Shown in pieces: positions 1 to 10,652 of a stretch of 64,000 nt of DNA (its first letter is position 1; each line of letters starts with the position of its first letter). The notes under the pieces were generated by a model. It was not told where the DNA came from, did no database searches, and saw only the letters and a list, made by a program, of their open reading frames with translations. Where the stretch lies: the NCBI RefSeq assembly GCF_021462225.1, contig NC_061795.1, positions 50,770,880 to 50,834,879 on the forward strand. Reading direction: 5' to 3'. This stretch comes from Girardinichthys multiradiatus (Eukaryota; Chordata; Actinopteri; Cyprinodontiformes; Goodeidae). The translations under genes and the position numbers were made by a program.

Positions 1-897
1 GCTGAAATTCAACGTAAATTGCCAGCTTGTCAAAGCAACCCCTGCTGGCTTCGAGCTTTAGCGCAGTCAGCTTGTTGCCAGAGCAACCAAAATTCCTGGC
101 ACAGTAGGAGGCATCCTACTATCTACCGTTGGTGTAACTACAGCTGTAACTAACACTTTCCCAGTCAGGGAGGAAGCAACACTACAGTCTGATGGCCATT
201 GAGTGAATTCCAGTTGCAACAGGATTTTCTCTGCTGCAGACAGGCATTTGGTGCCACCTTGTGGTCACTGGTGAGAATTACAGTTGCTGCCACAGAATTT
301 AACTAATTTGATTCGTTTTATTAACACAGGCAGATGATCCCATCACTGATGATCAAAGGACATAGCTTGAGCTAAATTCAAGTTATTGATCATTCATTGC
401 CACATCTGCTCTGAAATGAATGCATTTTTGCTGGGTTTTCTTGTGTGTGTGAAGCATGTTTTAACCAGACTTGCATAACTAACTTTAGTTGTCTAACTTG
501 GTTGGCCCTACAAGAAAGTAAATAACCCATAGTAGGAATCACTAATATTCATTTGAAGCTAAGAATAGCGTTGAATGTTTTAGTTTTATTTATCCCACTT
601 TTTAAATTTTATTTTAAAATTTGGGTTTTGTTTCAAAAAAGATTTTGTGTGTGTTTTGCTTGATCAATTCCATTAAAGCATAGACGTGGGTAAGCCACAG
701 TTTGAACGGTCAAACCTGTGTGCCCATTTTAAGCAAACCTATACACCTGTAAGATATATATATGAATCACACAGCTCGCTGAGTGCTTAGTCTGTTTGTG
801 TTGCTGCTAATTGATTTTAGCGATCATTCAAAACTAAACTTTTAGTGGTCATTCATACCTGAACAGCTTTGTTTGTTGTTGTACCTTTTGGCCAAAG
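1..897. other. No gene seen; possible leader of the retrovirus-like element
   Basis: No open frame or familiar repeat was recognised. The stretch lies directly upstream of a plus-strand gag-like frame, so it may be the untranslated leader of that element. I did not find a copy of the putative 3' LTR here, so a 5' LTR is either upstream of the window or lost. Confidence 0.3.
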
Positions 898-2481
898 ATG
901 GAGAAAAAATCCCAGACTGCAGCTGGAGATGTGAGACAGAAGGGCCCCACAGAAATGCAGGCACAGGAAGCAATTGTAGCTTTGATTTTATTGTCATCAG
1001 AGGAGCATAAAGCTCTTAATGATTATACCATTGAGGATTGTGAAGCAAGGATACAGGAATTGAGGACCCACCAAAAGACACACAGGTGGCCAATGTGTTA
1101 GGACAGCTCACTCTTTTATATCAGCGAAGGGTCAGGTTGGAAGTTGAACAGCGTTTTAAACTACACTTTATGCTGAATAATACTTTGCAGACAGCAGATG
1201 CAACTAGGTGTGAACTGTTAGAAGTGGAGGAGAAGTTAGAAGCAGTTAAGTTGAGAGCCAGAAGGTTGGAGGTAGCTGAGCGTAGCCAGGACACCCCCCC
1301 CATCCCCAGAGGACTGGGGGGTGGAGTTAAATCCTGTCTCACAAGTTGAAACCTCTGAAGCTGAGCCACACGTGCAACACCCTGAGAGAACCTTCCACTC
1401 AGAGCTGGAAAATGTAGAAGCTGCTCTCCAGAGGCAACCTTCCCAAGCTTGTGGTTTTGCCCACACATCCACAGAGTGCAGAACAGGTATGAGTAGGCAG
1501 ATTACATTCAGTGGTGCGGTGTCCCACCTCACTGTAGGAGACAGCCAATACCTGGCGGTGGACTCACTAGAAGTAAATGCTTCAAGTTTTAGGGGTGAGC
1601 AGCCTTCACACTTGACTTGCAGGAACCTGCTCTGCGATCCCTCTCCTCCGCCGAGGCGACATGAGAGCCGTCTCGGGGACTCAGGTGGTTCATACCGCCC
1701 TCAACCGCTGCCCAGGACCCGATTCCATGGAGCACAGGGCCCACCATTGCACCATGAGCAGCCTCCAGTGCCTCCCCCTAGGGTGAAGCGTGATGCCCTG
1801 ACACACAAGGGATGCAACAGGAGTGAACCTTCAGATGATGACTCAGATGGGCCAGTACCAATCCCTGAGAGTGGATCGTGCCAACTTGAGTCCCTTGCCC
1901 AAGGCATAGAGCGTTTTGACCCTAATAATGAGGAATCAAACATTGATGATTATCTTAGGGAAGTCGAACGCTGCCTTTTAGACCTGTGCTGCCCATCAGC
2001 ACAAGAAAAATTGAAGCTCATCTGGAAGACAACATCCAGGATTGTCCATATTTTCATGGAGAGCCTGCCCCCTGCAGTCCGAGACCATTATTTAACCCTC
2101 TGTGAAGCTTTAAGGGAAAAATATTCTGTGTACACGGACCGGGCCTCCACAGCACTTGGTGCTTTGGCTATCCAGCAAAATAAAAGCGAAACACCCAGAG
2201 AGTATTACCAGCGCCTGAGAGCCACTTACTTACAAGGTGGTAATGCTCCCAGCATAGAGGAGGAACATGCTTTTAAATCATTATTCCTCCACAACCTTCA
2301 TGAAACCATAAGATACGACGTTACTATGTACTGTAAAACAAAAACCCTCACCATGCAGAAGATCCGTAAATACGCTCAGATGGCGTGGGAAACACGTGCA
2401 CGCCCTACTAATGGATCAGAAGGTGAGGCTAGAGTTTTACAGGTGCACACAGAAGAAGACAGTCTTGTGTTAGAAGGCTGA
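898..2481 (+). pseudogene. Gag-like gene of an endogenous-retrovirus-like element, two frameshifts
   Basis: Three open pieces read as one structural (Gag) polyprotein: 898-1101 (frame 1), 1086-1349 (frame 3) and 1321-2481 (frame 1, 386 codons). The middle piece is charged and heptad-like (coiled-coil-like). The last piece has a proline-rich linker and then, from about its residue 190, a helical capsid-like domain with motifs such as PREYYQRLR and FKSLFLHNLH, a pattern I associate with Gag proteins of fish endogenous retroviruses. No CCHC zinc knuckle was seen. The second frame change lies by a run of eight C (about 1291-1298), a likely indel site; the first lies near 1086-1100. In a living element Gag would assemble the particle. 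Family assignment rests on recalled motif resemblance; the breaks are seen directly. Confidence 0.6.
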
Positions 2482-3032
2482 GAAATGCCTTCAAACAGAA
2501 CCCATGTTAAGAACAGTTTTGTCCGCTGGACCGGGGGGGTGGTACTGAGTACCAGCCACAGTCAAAGTTGCCAGACCACTTCCAATCGAACAGATGACCT
2601 GACCATCATGTGAGGCCCAAAGGTAATCCTGACAGTAAAGGTTGGAGTCAACATGCAGGATTGAACCCAAGGAGAGAGATGGAGGTGGCCTTCCGCAAGA
2701 TTCTGACAGAAGCAGTGCACCAGGCATACGCCCAACCTCCACCATCATTAGAGGCAGCTGACCATCCGGGGAAACTGGATACAAAACCCCCGCTAGCACG
2801 ACTAGGCGTGGACCCAGTCTCCACAGCCATCGGAGACAATCATGGGAAACTCCAAGAACCCCTTAGGACCTCTCCAGGAGAGACACAACAAACCACTTTT
2901 TCAGGGTTCTTAAGTAAACTGAACTAAAATGAACATACATGTTACCTATACTGTCTCACCAGTATAGGAGGACATGTCAAACTGAGTTTCCGTTTTAAAA
3001 CAGGATCAGATATCAACCTGACGGGCTCAGTC
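2482..3032 (+). pseudogene. Gag-pol linker region of the same element
   Basis: An open stretch at 2610-2927 (105 codons, proline-rich, no recognised domain) continues between gag and the protease-like frame. By position it should hold the end of gag and the start of the protease. The protease active-site triplet (D-S/T-G) was not found upstream of 3033, and stop codons near 2970 interrupt the frame. Function is inferred only from position. Confidence 0.3.
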
Positions 3033-4043
3033 TTGTTCGGGGAGGTGAGTAGAGCCATGCTCTCCCTCAGTAAACCATTTCAGGCCAAAGCTTGTGATGT
3101 AAGCATCACCAGACACACCCAAGACCGATCGTGCATCACCAGCTGGGTGGAGATGGACATCACACTCAAAGGCATGATTCGTGTCCACCCCATCCATATG
3201 TGCACATTGAACACAGAGCTTTTCCTTGGTGGCCAGGACCTGCTGGACAGGCTGGCCCCACTCACTGACTGCCAGCAGGACCAACTCTGGGTCCAGGCGG
3301 AGGTGCCAAAACCACTGGGTGCAAGCAGCAAACCATCCTTAGTAACAAACCAGGTTGCCAGCTTAGAGGAGCCCAAAGAACCTCTCAGGCCCTCGCCGGT
3401 GCCAGACATGGGCACCTCTGGGACACAGCTGCACCCAGCCACCCAGAAAACTCCTCCCAGATGCAGTCATGCATCATTTCTTCACTCTTTAAAGAACCCA
3501 GGTGTGAAACCTAACAACCCCAAAGTGGTGGAAGATGTACACTTGGAAACCATGTTCATACCAGAAGTGCTTCTAGCTTTCTGGCTAGAGAAATTATCAA
3601 CTGCTAGAGAGCTGTATGGCCGCGTGTGCCAAGAAGATCCCCTTTTAACTGAGGCACAACACAGCCACACACTCCTCTTAGCAGACAGGCTCCGCCCTCT
3701 CCTTAAGACAGCCAGAGTGTGCAACTCCAGTGTGCAGATTGGCATCAAACAGCTCTCCCAAGCTTTCAGCATTGTTCCAACAGATCAAAGGGGGGTCACA
3801 TTATCCTACACCCATTACTCTCCTGTAGGGGGCCATAGGAGTTACAAAGCCACACTCCACACCCTCCAACAGATGGCGTACTGGCCTCCAACGTCTCACG
3901 ACCCACAGGTCTACATCCAAGGATGTTTAACCTGCTGCCAGTTTCAGCCATCCCAGCCAATTGGTCAACCTCCGCTTCAGCGAAGGGGGGTTGCATTACC
4001 TTGGTTCCACCTTCAGACCAACTGGGTCGAACCAGCTCCATAA
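3033..4043 (+). pseudogene. Protease C-terminus joined to integrase zinc finger, reverse transcriptase missing
   Basis: One open frame of 336 codons. Residues about 25-80 end in GGQDLLDRL, which resembles the last helix of a retroviral aspartic protease (the G-x-D-L-L motif). A linker of about 190 residues follows. Residues about 260-310 read as the integrase HHCC zinc-binding domain: H-x6-H, then MAYWPP, then CLTCC. The frame stops at 4041-4043 where the integrase core should begin; the usual D-W-V-G-P start of the core reads N-W-V-E-P, so the first catalytic aspartate is asparagine. No reverse transcriptase or RNase H motif lies between the two domains. Integrase-core-like codons continue past the stop to about 4140 (motif LLTVTC, then APNDT). 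The element cannot copy itself. Confidence 0.55.
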
Positions 4044-5296
4044 TTAGCAGGAGGTAACAAATTCCTCCTAACTGTGACATGCAGCTTCATTAAGTCAGCA
4101 CCAAATGACACTGTGATCCCAGCAGCTGCTCTTTTGCTGAACCAGATGAAGCTCTACATCAAATTCTCCTCCACAAGAACAGAACTTGTCTCCATGTCCG
4201 GGAAAGGAGAGACCAGTGCGTAGGACCAGTTTAAATAGGTGCATGTTTCCTAGACTCACACTAACATGCACTAACCACTAACAACTTTCTCCAACAGGAA
4301 TTGTTAAAAATATAACTACCTGTCAGGTAGACACAGTGTTAAACTGCAAGTTGCACGCTATTTTTCCATTAACCTCTGCATGCACTGCAGACCCTCACAG
4401 AAGTGATTAAGAATGATTTAATGGACACAAATGCTGCCAGAGAATTCATGCAAAGTCTTATTAAGAGAGGTTCGTTCATCAGTAGACAGCCCCACCGAGG
4501 CACGGATACCTACTTGCCGAGTTCTGCTGGATTTAGTAGAGAAAATCCTAAAGTCTACCACAGCAGACACCTTGCAACCTCCACAAACACACCTGGCTGA
4601 TAGCCTAAGTAGTGCAGCTCCATTATTATTTTATTACTTTTATTTCCTCTCCTTTTTCTGATCTAAAAAATTTAGAGACATGAGTTATGTTAAATCCCAT
4701 CATCATTTGAAAGAGCTAATTTGTTTAAACCTAAACTCATGTTAAACATTGGATTCTGTTAAGATAACACACTGCATTGTTGGTTACAAACCAGGATTGA
4801 CTCCTTCACATTTATTTTCCAATGGTTCATAGCGCTACCTTAGCCAATGCCACAGGCTGATTCCTGTGCCCGACTGGAATTGGACGACTAAGCTATGACC
4901 CCTTTATTTGGTTATCTTGTTTTTTCCTTCTTTCTTTTTATGGTTGTTTCACTTTGTCTCAGTGTTACCAGAGCTGATGACCAAAAGAATGTGATGATGA
5001 TGTGAATGTATTGTTTTTGTATTTTTCTCATTGAATGACATAGACAGGTGTGAGTTAGTCAGAGTTTAGTCTTGCCCAGGCTAACCTTCTCCTGCCCAGT
5101 CATAGGCCTTTAAGAAACAAACTGAAGTGTGAACTCCCGTTCCTGCCAAGAGGAACACAGGGACAGTATTTTTGTTTTTTCTTTATTTCTTTTGCTTCTT
5201 CACGGATCATGGATCATTGAGTCTCAGCTCCTATGATGGATGGACCCGGTAGCTTCAAAGACTGCGATTAATCACACCCTTCGAACCTAGGGGGGA
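4044..5296 (+). other. Decayed 3' half of the retrovirus-like element
   Basis: Traces of the integrase core run to about 4140; after that no domain was recognised. A short open frame at 4403-4600 has no recognised family; an env remnant would be expected here by position but no transmembrane segment or fusion-peptide-like stretch was seen. The stretch ends in a purine run (AGGGGGGA, about 5289-5296) that could be the polypurine tract before the 3' LTR. Confidence 0.35.
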
Positions 5297-6540
5297 TGTT
5301 GGGGTCTGACAGTTCTGACATCACCAAGAGTGTAAAACCCAGAGGAGATGAAGTTTCAGTGCCATTTCCCGCGTGTCTCACAGGACAGAGCAAAGGAGGC
5401 GGATATCTGGAGAGACAAAAGCTCGCAGGCGAACTTTTGCTCCACAAGGCCATTCCCGGAAGAGCTTGAAAGCAGGAAATTTGTCTGATACGAGAAGATC
5501 AGCAGATTTATTCACCGATCGAAGACCACGCCGACACTCAGCGCAGGTGGAAACCCACAGAGGTTCTATTTCCAAGGAGATGAGTTTTCGTCCTTGTGTA
5601 ATGCAGTCGACTAACGGTTCATCTTTTCACCTCCTAAACGGATGAGAAATTACCGTTTTTTTCTTTAATTTGATCATGGACGCGTGGTACCCCTCCTCTC
5701 CTTTTTCTTCAGACCTGATCCATCCTCAACCACTGGAGAGCAGAAATCAACGTCAAAGTAATTTTGTTCTTTTCATAGTAAACCGGATAGGTACATTTAG
5801 AGGTCTGGGCAGGATGAGGCATAGTTAAGGATGATTTAGAATCATCATTACTTAATCTAAGGTATTAACTTGTTGCATGCAACAATGCATAATGATTGAA
5901 TTGTTTTATGCTGAGCTGTGTTTTGATTTGCTGCTGTGTGGTTCATGTTTGTCCGGTTGATCCCAAATCAGCAAGGAGTTAAAAGTTGGACTTTTAAAAG
6001 TTTTCATTCAAGGCAACTGCGGTCTGGGCCTCACCCGACCGCTCTTTGTTCCAGTTTCATTGCTGGAGATTTTCCACTAAGTTCCCGCCTCAGTTTTATG
6101 ACTCTTGTCAAGATTTGGGGCGATCGAGACATCAGCACCAGGAGGATTTCTTTCCATTTAATCCAAATTACACATTTTTTCCATAAAACTACTGGTTTGA
6201 TGTTCCCAGACACTAAATGCATATATATATTTTTTTATTATTAGGTAGTCATTGTTATTCCCTTTTCTGTAGAATAGTGCTTGTTAGTTAGGTGATGGTT
6301 TTTATACCAGAATAATGGTATATCAGGATTATTTGGCTTCAATAAATCTTCATATATATATATATTATGAGAAGAGTTTGTGTTTATTTCATGGAAGAGT
6401 GATTTATCTGTCAAAACAAGGTCGAAGTTCCTCCACCTTCAGTGAAGTGGTTGAATAAACAGTGACAGTTGGTGGTTTTGGTTAATAATTTGTAATTATT
6501 AAAGAGCTTTGAGCCCATAATCACAACACCAGAAGACATC
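5297..6540 (+). repeat. Putative 3' LTR of the retrovirus-like element
   Basis: It begins with TG directly after the purine run, as an LTR should. Polyadenylation-type AATAAA sites lie near 6340 and 6452, suggesting transcript ends there. The right end is not defined: no clear terminal CA with a matching target duplication was found, and there is no second copy in the window to compare. Confidence 0.3.
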
Positions 6541-6755
6541 TCTGATTTCTATTTGTAAGTAATGATTTTTGGTTAAGAAATTAATTTTGTTTCAAAATTA
6601 TGATTTTAAATTATACTTCTTGATGAATATTAATTAATCAATAATCATAATCCTTACAAGTGCATGTGAGAGCTGCTGCAGAATTGATGCAACTTTGTCT
6701 CAGATATTGCAGATATCTCAGATATTAATAACATTACTTAATGTCTTGTTACCTA

Positions 6756-6985
6756 TAAATGGTAAATGAACTTATATAGCGCTTTTCCAGTCATACAGAC
6801 CGCTCAAAGTGCTTTACACTAGCGCCACATTCACCCAATCACATTCACTAACGCTCACACATTCATATACCGATACGCAGATCGGTAGGCAACTTGAGGT
6901 TAAGTGCCTTGCCCAGGGGCACATCAACATATGGCAGGAGGAAGCTGGAATCGAACCCACAACCTTCTGATTGCAAGACAACTAC
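6756..6985 (-). repeat. tRNA-derived SINE, near full length
   Basis: On the minus strand it has an RNA polymerase III B-box (GGTTCGATTCC), a GGGCAAGGCACTTAACC block, and a tail with GTGTAAAGCACTTTGAG, then AAAGCGCTATATAAG, then a TTTACCATTT end. Pieces of the same family lie at 32905-33048, 37556-37845 and 30990-31275. Such SINEs are common in teleosts and depend on LINE enzymes to move. Confidence 0.65.
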
Positions 6986-7439
6986 TAATAATACACATAC
7001 TTCAAAAATGTTACAGGACCTCATACTCCTGAAATTCTACTTCATGTCTCCATGTTTAGACCCATGTAACACGTTTATTTCAAAATGCCATCATACATGA
7101 GAAGATAGTAAACTGTGACAGCAGCTTAATGACTTCCATATTCTGTCATGCCAGCCAGTGTCTGTGTTTTGGTGCTTGTGTTTTTTTATTGCTTTTTATT
7201 CTTGGTGTAGGTCTGTTTACCCTTAGTTCTCTCTTGTTAATTGGTTTTATTAAGTATTCCCCCGCAAGTCTAGCCCACACCTGTTCTGGGTTTTCCCCGA
7301 TTGCCTCATCTGACTGCTGATTGGTTCTTCCTTTATTTCTGTTAATTTATATGTCCCCGTGTTTACCTGGGTTTCTGTGTTTACCTGGGTCTCTCCAACC
7401 AAATTATTTAAGGAAGTGTTCCCTCTGATTACCAGCCCC
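6986..7439. other. No gene seen; short 18-bp tandem pair
   Basis: No coding or RNA feature was recognised. At 7359-7394 an 18-bp unit (GTGTTTACCTGGGTTTCT) occurs twice with one mismatch. The surrounding CT-rich text could be LTR-derived, but I cannot support that. Confidence 0.3.
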
Positions 7440-7797
7440 ATTTTAGGTATGATTAATCTATCCTTAGTAAATGGATCAGAACCACAGGCTTTAAGGTACT
7501 TGTAATTAAACCTTTACTTAAGAAACCTTCACTTGATCGAGATGACTTAATAAATTACAGACCTAAATCCAATCTTCCATTCTTATCTAAAATTCTTGAG
7601 AAAATAGTTGCTAATCAAATGTGTGAGCATTTACACAGCAATGACGTTTGAAGAGTTTCAGTCAGGTTTCAGAGCTCATCATAGCACTGAAACAGCTCTG
7701 CTGAAAGTCACTAATGATATTCTTATGGCCTCAGATAATGGACTTGTGTCTGTTCTGGTTCTGTTAGATCTCAGTGCTGCATTTGAGGAAAACCAAG
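7440..7797 (+). pseudogene. LINE reverse transcriptase fragment (N-terminal fingers)
   Basis: The plus strand reads a non-LTR reverse transcriptase fragment with motifs [39 protein letters not shown] and [10 protein letters not shown], in that order. This is the finger/palm start of an L2/CR1/Jockey-type LINE ORF2; the first catalytic aspartate is in LDLSAAF. The frame changes between the second and third motif block near 7640, and the sequence stops abruptly after 7797, before the catalytic F/Y-x-D-D motif. It is a truncated copy of the family whose 3' ends recur elsewhere in the window. Confidence 0.65.
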
Positions 7798-7845
7798 AAT
7801 TAAATATTCAAAAGAGTTGTAGCTATTGATTGGTCTGGGACTAAT

Positions 7846-8460
7846 CAATAAATTGGACTGAAAAGATGGTTGCGGCTAAACATGTCATCACTGGTCAGAT
7901 CAGGGAGGGGACCAGAGAAAATTACGAAGTTCGACATTGTTTTGGCAAACGTACACGCCGAAGCAACACTAACTTTGGTGACCTCCGATTGACGTAACCG
8001 GGTGTCATTACTGCCAGCGTGAATAACAATCTTACTGTATTTACGCTTGTCCCTAGCCAGCAGTTTCAGGTAGGATTTGATGTCGCCCGTTCTGGCCCTT
8101 GGCAGATATTTGACTATGGTCGCTGGTGTCTCTAGTGCCACGTTTTTGACTATGGAGCTGCCAATTACCAGAGTTGGCTTCTCAGAGGGTGTGTCGCTGA
8201 GCAGGGAAAATCTGTTAGAAACGCAGACGGGTTGGTGGTGACCTGTGGGCTAGGATCTAGGACTATGCTTTCCACGTACCGTCGCCCAGCCGGCCTGAGG
8301 CCCCAGCTGCGCGGGCTCTGCTGGAGGACTGCTACAGGGAGCTACCCTCGGTGGCTCCGCGCTGGCTTAGGGGCCTCGGCTATCTGCTGGTTTTTCAACA
8401 GCGCGGATCCGGGCCTCCAATTCCGACACCCTCGCATCCAAAGCTACAAAAATGCTACAT
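7846..8460 (-). pseudogene. LINE ORF1 fragment with SGNH/GDSL esterase-like domain
   Basis: On the minus strand a coiled-coil-like start (ALDARVSELEARIRAVEK) is followed by VIGSSIVKNV and VIHAGSNDTRLRQSEV, then VFSGPLP-like and LTSDDMFSR motifs (here VIFSGPLPDLTSDDMFSR). This is the ORF1 type of CR1/L2 LINEs in fish, which carries an SGNH-hydrolase (esterase) domain: G-S-S in block I and G-S-N-D in block III. Two in-frame stops lie between the coiled coil and the esterase part (near 8374 and 8254). The conserved C-terminal part is missing. The fragment is inverted relative to the reverse transcriptase fragment beside it. Confidence 0.6.
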
Positions 8461-8467
8461 TTATTAC

Positions 8468-8526
8468 ACGTACCTTGAAACGACATGTGTTGTGAATTGG
8501 TGCTATATAAATAAAATGAATTGAAT
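8468..8526 (+). repeat. LINE 3' tail (L2-type family)
   Basis: The tail reads CGACATGTGTTGTGAATTGG, then TGCTATATAAATAAAATG and an AATTG repeat. The same tail closes the LINE copies at 35329, 43005 (both antisense) and 49980 (sense). Confidence 0.6.
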
Positions 8527-8573
8527 TAGCAACTATTTTCTCAAACATTTTAGATAAGAATGGAAGATTGGAT
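8527..8573 (-). repeat. 47-bp LINE RT fragment, inverted copy of 7567-7613
   Basis: The minus strand repeats the block encoding SNLPFLSKxxEKIVAN, with about two base differences from the plus-strand copy near 7567-7613. It directly abuts the truncated integrase end of the gypsy element, so it marks the breakpoint of that element. Confidence 0.55.
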
Positions 8574-8575
8574 AT

Positions 8576-8811
8576 ACTGGATGCCCCTGATGGTCCACGG
8601 TGGGTGGTGGGGGTTCGGCTGGAGGGCAAGAAGCACTATCGACCACAGGCTTTATTTGCAACACATGGAACGTAGGATGTATCCGAAGGCTTGCCGGTAG
8701 GCGAAGGCGAACCTCAGATGGGCTGATCACAGTCTCGTTCTCATACTGTCCGATGAAGCGAGGCGATAATGTCCGAGACATGAACTTGAGTGGCACATCA
8801 CATGCCGACAA
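8576..8811 (-). pseudogene. Gypsy integrase C-terminal module, truncated
   Basis: The frame continues from the integrase after two in-frame stops (8828-8830 and near 8814). Motifs LSPRFIG, SEVRLRLPASLRIHPTFHV and LQIKPV mark the SH3-like module that precedes the chromodomain in Sushi-type elements. Coding sense stops at about 8576, shortly after HPVY, where the chromodomain should begin; from there the sequence is LINE-derived. Confidence 0.65.
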
Positions 8812-8827
8812 TCAGACCCTTTGTCCG

Positions 8828-9666
8828 GGCTAATACTTGGGTGCAGGTCGGTGTTTCCGGTCAGCAAAACGCTTGTTCTGGTCAGCTGTTTGGTGAAGGG
8901 CCTGAATGGTTGAGTTGCAGATGGTTCTGCAGTGGCGGACATTTTGATGGACTGAAGAAACCGTGATATCCTTCTCGTCACCGGAAAACAAAGGAGGCTG
9001 ATAACCAATAAATGCTCCAAAGGGAGAACGACCAGTACCTGAAGAGATGTGTGAATTGAGTGCGTACTCGACCCAAGGTAGGTACGAGCACCAATCTGTG
9101 GGGTTTGTGAATGTGAGGCAGTGTAAAGTGGATTCCAATTGTTGATTTAACCTCTCTGTTGGACCGTTGGACTGAGGGTGACAGCCAGACGTTAGTGAAA
9201 CTTTTGCTCCTAGGGCTAAACAAAACTGTTTCCAAACCTGAGAGATGATCTGTGGAACTTGGTCCGACAGAACGTCCTGGGGTATCCCATGGAAATGAAA
9301 GACGTGCTTGGTGAGGAGTTTTGCTGTTTGTAGGGCTGATGGAAGTTTTCTGAGGGGAATGAGATGGCATGATTTAGAAAAGCGATCAACGATCGTGAGA
9401 ACTGTAGTCATACCTGACGAGAGAGGCAGTCCGGTAACAAAGTCCAAAGCTATATGGGACCATGGTTGATTTAGGATGCTGAGAGGTTGGAGGAGGCCAG
9501 CGGGTGGTTGGTTGCTTGATTTGTTCCTGGCGCAGGTAGTGCAGGCTTGAACAAAATCTCTCACATCTTTATGTACAGACGGCCACCAAAATCTTCTGAT
9601 TTCTGAACTAAAGCTATTGTTCTGCTCACTCCAGGATGAGCCGAAAACGTAGCTGTGTGTAGCCAT
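8828..9666 (-). pseudogene. Gypsy integrase
   Basis: It would insert the cDNA into the host genome. The core triad is intact: D in [11 protein letters not shown] in DVLSDQVPQ and E in GPTERLNQ, with [13 protein letters not shown] the usual third block. The zinc-binding domain is split: the two histidines (WLHTA...SAHPG) are in one frame and RRFWWP plus CTTC in another, so a frameshift lies near 9600. The frame ends in a stop at 8828-8830, inside the protein when compared with relatives. Confidence 0.75.
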
Positions 9667-9785
9667 TCAATTAACTTAGTGCGTACATGAGACGGGACAT
9701 AGATTCGGTTTGGTGGTCCTGTGCCAGGGTCAGGCTCCAGTTGTTGAGCCCTGTTAATAATGTCTTCTATTTCCCACCTGAATGC

Positions 9786-10652
9786 TCACACTGTCCAAGT
9801 GGACGGCAGAATAGGAGCTGGTTCCTCCACCAAATCATTAGCGGCAAACTGTCTTGACAAGGAATCAGGCTTGGTATTTTTGGGGCCTGGTCTGTAAGAA
9901 ATACACAAATTAAATCGAGAAAAGAATAAAGACCACCGAGACAAGTGTGGATTGAGTCTCTTGGCAGCTTGGAGGTAGCCCAAGTTCTTATGATCGGTCC
10001 AGACTTGAATGGGATGCTCAGTCCCCTCCAGCCAGTGGCGCCACTCCTCAAGGGCGAGTTTTATGGCCAGTAATTCCTTGTCACCCACATCATAGTTTCT
10101 TTCGATGTTGCTTAACCTGTGGGAGAAAAAAGCACAAGGAAGTCTCCTGTCCTCAGAGTTCTGAGACAGAACAGCCCCAACTCCGGTGTATGAAGCGTTG
10201 ACCTCCAGTATAAACTGCTTGAAAGAATCAAGGTGAATTAAGATGGGTGCCTGAGAGAATCTCTCCTTTAACGCCTGGAAAGCGGTTTCAGCCTCAGGCG
10301 ACCTGGAAAATGAGATCTTGGAAGAAGTTAATGCAGTGAGGGGTGCAGGTGTTAAACTATAGTCTTTGATGAACCGTCTGTAGAAGTTTGCAAATCCGAG
10401 AAAACGCTGTAGTGCTTTGCGTGAGTCTGGTACAGGCCATTCCAGGACAGCTTTGATTTTCTCTGGGTCAGAACGTACCTGTCCACCCTCAAGGATGTAG
10501 CCCAGAAAAGTGACAGATGGCTTGTGAAACTCGCACTTTTTGGCTTTCACAAACAGACGGTTCTCCAATGAGGTGCTGGAGTACCTGGCGAACGTGTCTG
10601 CGATGTTCTTCAATGTCCTTAGAATAAATGAGAATGCCATCCAAATATACAA
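9786..10652 (-). pseudogene. Gypsy reverse transcriptase thumb/connection and RNase H
   Basis: An open frame of 288 codons. Residues about 60-110 hold the connection motifs VTFLGYIL and [15 protein letters not shown]. The RNase H domain follows: [18 protein letters not shown], then [20 protein letters not shown], then [11 protein letters not shown]. The first RNase H aspartate, normally D-A-S, is asparagine here (N-A-S), while the E and the T-D-H aspartate remain. This domain would remove the RNA strand during reverse transcription. The frame differs from the upstream catalytic part, so a frameshift lies near 10570. Confidence 0.75.

Noticed and set aside
5373..5645. Frames on both strands in the putative LTR.
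   Set aside because: Short, overlapping on both strands, no domain.
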